7,267 nt of DNA, from contig DQGF01000596.1 of NCBI GenBank assembly GCA_003525045.1, forward strand, positions 1,390-8,656. Direction: 5' to 3'. Positions 6,086 through 7,267 of this stretch are shown piece after piece (the first letter of the stretch is position 1; every line of letters starts with the position of its first letter). Source of the stretch: Pseudomonas sp. Its GTDB lineage: Bacteria > Pseudomonadota > Gammaproteobacteria > Pseudomonadales > Pseudomonadaceae. Under the pieces are notes generated by a model. The model did no database searches and was not told the DNA's origin. It saw only the letters and a list, made by a program, of their open reading frames with translations. The translations under genes were made by a program, and so were the position numbers.

Positions 6086-6559
6086 ATGAAGCGTGATAAG
6101 ATCGAAGCCACTGGACTAGATTCCTTCATAGCTAACATTTCACCGATGCTTGATGGTCTGAGCGATCAGATAGCTACCATGTCCCAGTTGTTATCTGCCT
6201 GTCATGAAAAGATTAAGGATGATCAAGACCTGCAGGGGCGAATGGTGCTAATTGATGAGCTTTACTCTCACGCTGATAGTGAAGGGCATGTAGCAGCACG
6301 CTTCGCGGAGCTGGTGGCTGATCGTGTCTATGAGTACGAGACTGAAACGGTTTTGATTCCTTACTCCTCTCAATCGGAAGCGTTGGCTTTTCTTATCGCC
6401 GATAGGGGGGTTAAACAAAAGGATTTGTTTGAAATAGCTTCTCAAAGCGCTATTTCAGAGATGCTCAACAATAAAAGAAAAATGACTGTTTCCCAGATAA
6501 AAGGCTTTTCTGATTACTTTAAAGTCCCGGTTGAGTTTTTTATGCATGGTGTAGTTTGA
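6086..6559 (+). CDS. higA: HigA-type antitoxin with C-terminal HTH
   Basis: A 157-residue protein. The C-terminal ~60 residues form a helix-turn-helix like HigA: EALAFLIADRGVKQKDLFEIA at about 98-118, recognition helix SQSAISEMLNNKRK at 119-132, then ISQ-like MTVSQIKGFSDYFKVPVEFF. The N-terminal half is helical and polar and probably serves toxin binding, but I recognise no separate domain. AGGTG at 6076-6080, five bases before the ATG, supports this start over an in-frame ATG at 6059 that has no ribosome-binding sequence. It should neutralise the toxin encoded just upstream and repress the shared promoter through the palindromes there. It is longer than compact HigA proteins (about 90-135 residues) because of the N-terminal part. 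AT-rich like its partner. Confidence 0.85.
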   Translation: MKRDKIEATGLDSFIANISPMLDGLSDQIATMSQLLSACHEKIKDDQDLQGRMVLIDELYSHADSEGHVAARFAELVADRVYEYETETVLIPYSSQSEALAFLIADRGVKQKDLFEIASQSAISEMLNNKRKMTVSQIKGFSDYFKVPVEFFMHGVV

Positions 6560-6578
6560 TCAGCATTTTTGCTGATTT
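6559..6578 (+). terminator. Weak terminator-like hairpin after higA
   Basis: ATCAGC (6559-6564) pairs with GCTGAT (6571-6576) around the loop ATTTTT, directly at the higA stop codon. Only TT follows, so termination here would be partial. Confidence 0.4.
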
Positions 6579-6589
6579 AACGAAAAAGT

Positions 6590-6611
6590 GCGCTCCTGAG
6601 GGAACGCCCTT
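6590..6611 (+). terminator. Hairpin similar to the terminator at 7172
   Basis: GCGCTCC (6590-6596) pairs with GGAACGC (6601-6607) with one C-A mismatch and a TGAG loop. It is preceded by an A-run and followed by CCTTGCTTCT. Ungapped, 18 of 22 bases equal the hairpin near 7173-7194. It probably ends the higBA transcript. Confidence 0.5.
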
Positions 6612-6653
6612 GCTTCTATTACGCGGTAACCACCTGAACGAAGGAGCGGTAAA

Positions 6654-7061
6654 ATGTCGACCACCAAGAAATTAGCCCTGATGATTGCTGCGCTGTACCT
6701 CTCCGGCTTCGCCCTGGCCGGCGAGCTTGATGTGGCCACGGGCGGCGCTACCGTGACCATCAATGGTATTACCTACACCGGGAAAAACATCAGCGTTAAC
6801 GGCAACAGGGTGGTGGTCGATGGCGTTGAGCAGACCGTCCCATTGGCAGGCCCGGTCAGTGTCGTTGTGAATGGTAACGCCACCTCGGTCGAAACTGCCG
6901 CTGGCAGGGTTCAGGTCACCGGCAATGTAGGCAGTGTCCGTACAATGAGTGGCCTGGTCGAAAGTGGTGATATCAATGGCGATGTCACCACAATGTCAGG
7001 TGATGTGAGTTGCAAGATTCATACGGGTAACGTCAAAACAGTCTCCGGCAACATTAGATAG
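6654..7061 (+). CDS. Small exported repeat protein, probable beta-solenoid, function unknown
   Basis: A 135-residue protein that I cannot name. AAGGAG at 6641-6646, seven bases before the ATG, gives a strong start. Residues 1-22 form a Sec signal peptide (KK, then a hydrophobic core, cleavage after FALA), so the mature part is about 113 residues and reaches at least the periplasm. After GGATVTINGITYTGKNISVNGNRVVVDG, a strand-rich segment, come 16-residue repeats starting at V79, V95 and V111, with a half-repeat at V127. They share V-x-T-(A/M/V)-(A/S)-G-x-(V/I) and a Gly-Asn/Asp close. This spacing suggests stacked parallel beta turns. There is one Cys (C120), no membrane segment and no catalytic motif. 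Similar INGxxYxGxNIS and TxSGDV patterns occur, from memory, in uncharacterised bacterial proteins. Composition is closer to the core genes than to higBA. Confidence 0.8.
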   Translation: MSTTKKLALMIAALYLSGFALAGELDVATGGATVTINGITYTGKNISVNGNRVVVDGVEQTVPLAGPVSVVVNGNATSVETAAGRVQVTGNVGSVRTMSGLVESGDINGDVTTMSGDVSCKIHTGNVKTVSGNIR

Positions 7062-7119
7062 TCAGCGCCGATGGCCTGATAGTCGTGGAAATGAATGCCC
7101 CATTTTCGCAGTTACCCCA

Positions 7120-7173
7120 CCATGCATGCTCCGATCAAAGGGGACATATAAAAAATAAATCTGGCATGCATGG
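7120..7173. repeat. 10-bp inverted repeat flanking an AT-rich core
   Basis: CCATGCATGC (7120-7129) and GCATGCATGG (7164-7173) are perfect inverted copies, 34 bases apart. The core includes GGGGACATATAAAAAATAAA, a stretch that resembles an AT-rich extragenic repeat I have seen in proteobacterial genomes (recollection only). The right arm abuts the terminator stem. Confidence 0.55.
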
Positions 7174-7191
7174 CGCTCCTTGGGGAGCGCC
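7172..7191. terminator. Terminator hairpin after the repeat-protein gene
   Basis: GGCGCTCC (7172-7179) pairs perfectly with GGAGCGCC (7184-7191) around TTGG. The plus-strand tail CCTTCTTGCTG is only partly U-rich, and the minus-strand tail is not U-rich. It lies 110 bases after the repeat-protein stop and 36 bases past the stop of the convergent gene at the right edge, and may serve both. Confidence 0.65.
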
Positions 7192-7227
7192 CCTTCTTGC
7201 TGTTCGAACCAATAGAAAATTGATCCG

Positions 7228-7267
7228 CTATTTACCCTCAGGCACCGCCAACCACTGCTCCAGAACC
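7228..7267 (-). CDS. Unidentified protein, C-terminal end only
   Basis: On the minus strand the frame entering at the right edge reads VLEQWLAVPEGK and then stops (TAG at 7230-7228). The segment has GC-rich, Pseudomonas-like codons and a natural-looking C-terminus, and a hairpin follows 36 bases later. Twelve residues are too few to name the product; the other two frames on this strand have stops within this stretch or just beyond it. Confidence 0.5.
   Translation of the reverse strand, partial: VLEQWLAVPEGK

Noticed and set aside
7062..7227. Integron-type attC recombination site near the repeat-protein gene
   Set aside because: No pair of core sites of the RYYYAAC/GTTRRRY form with the expected symmetry was found.

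Overview
The window looks like a chromosomal segment of a Pseudomonas, most likely from the fluorescens/putida side of the genus. The evidence is the protein sequences, the GC-rich codon use, REP elements of the type common in that group, and a gene order (mlaA/vacJ, rssB, rssC, then convergent tal and dusA) that matches, from memory, P. aeruginosa PA2800 to PA2795. No database search was possible, so species level is not claimed.

Left part, about 1-3020: the 5' end of a HAD-like gene (minus strand) is cut by the window edge. It diverges from mlaA, an outer-membrane lipid-asymmetry protein that ends at a strong terminator. A 300-base leader follows, then rssB-rssC, two translationally coupled genes. 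They encode a response regulator with a PP2C phosphatase output domain and a STAS anti-sigma-antagonist-like protein, forming a partner-switching pair associated with control of RpoS.

Middle part, about 3020-5416: an intergenic stretch carries an inverted pair of REP elements, a third REP and a bidirectional terminator shared with tal. On the minus strand, tal (transaldolase) lies downstream of dusA (tRNA-dihydrouridine synthase A). The space between dusA and tal holds two copies of a 10-base repeat with a palindromic core.

Right part, about 5417-7267: this is accessory in character. Just outside the 5' end of dusA, a gene family known as an integration target for islands and prophages, sits an AT-richer toxin-antitoxin pair of the HigB/HigA type, with a palindrome-bearing promoter. 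Next comes an unrecognised small exported protein with 16-residue repeats that probably forms a beta-solenoid. It is bracketed by two similar hairpins. A 10-base inverted repeat and the last 12 codons of an unidentified minus-strand gene close the window.

No clearly new multi-gene system is visible. The most unusual items are the small repeat protein with its flanking hairpins, the HAD-like protein that has lost its catalytic motif, the extended HigB, and the TATCGATA repeats upstream of tal.
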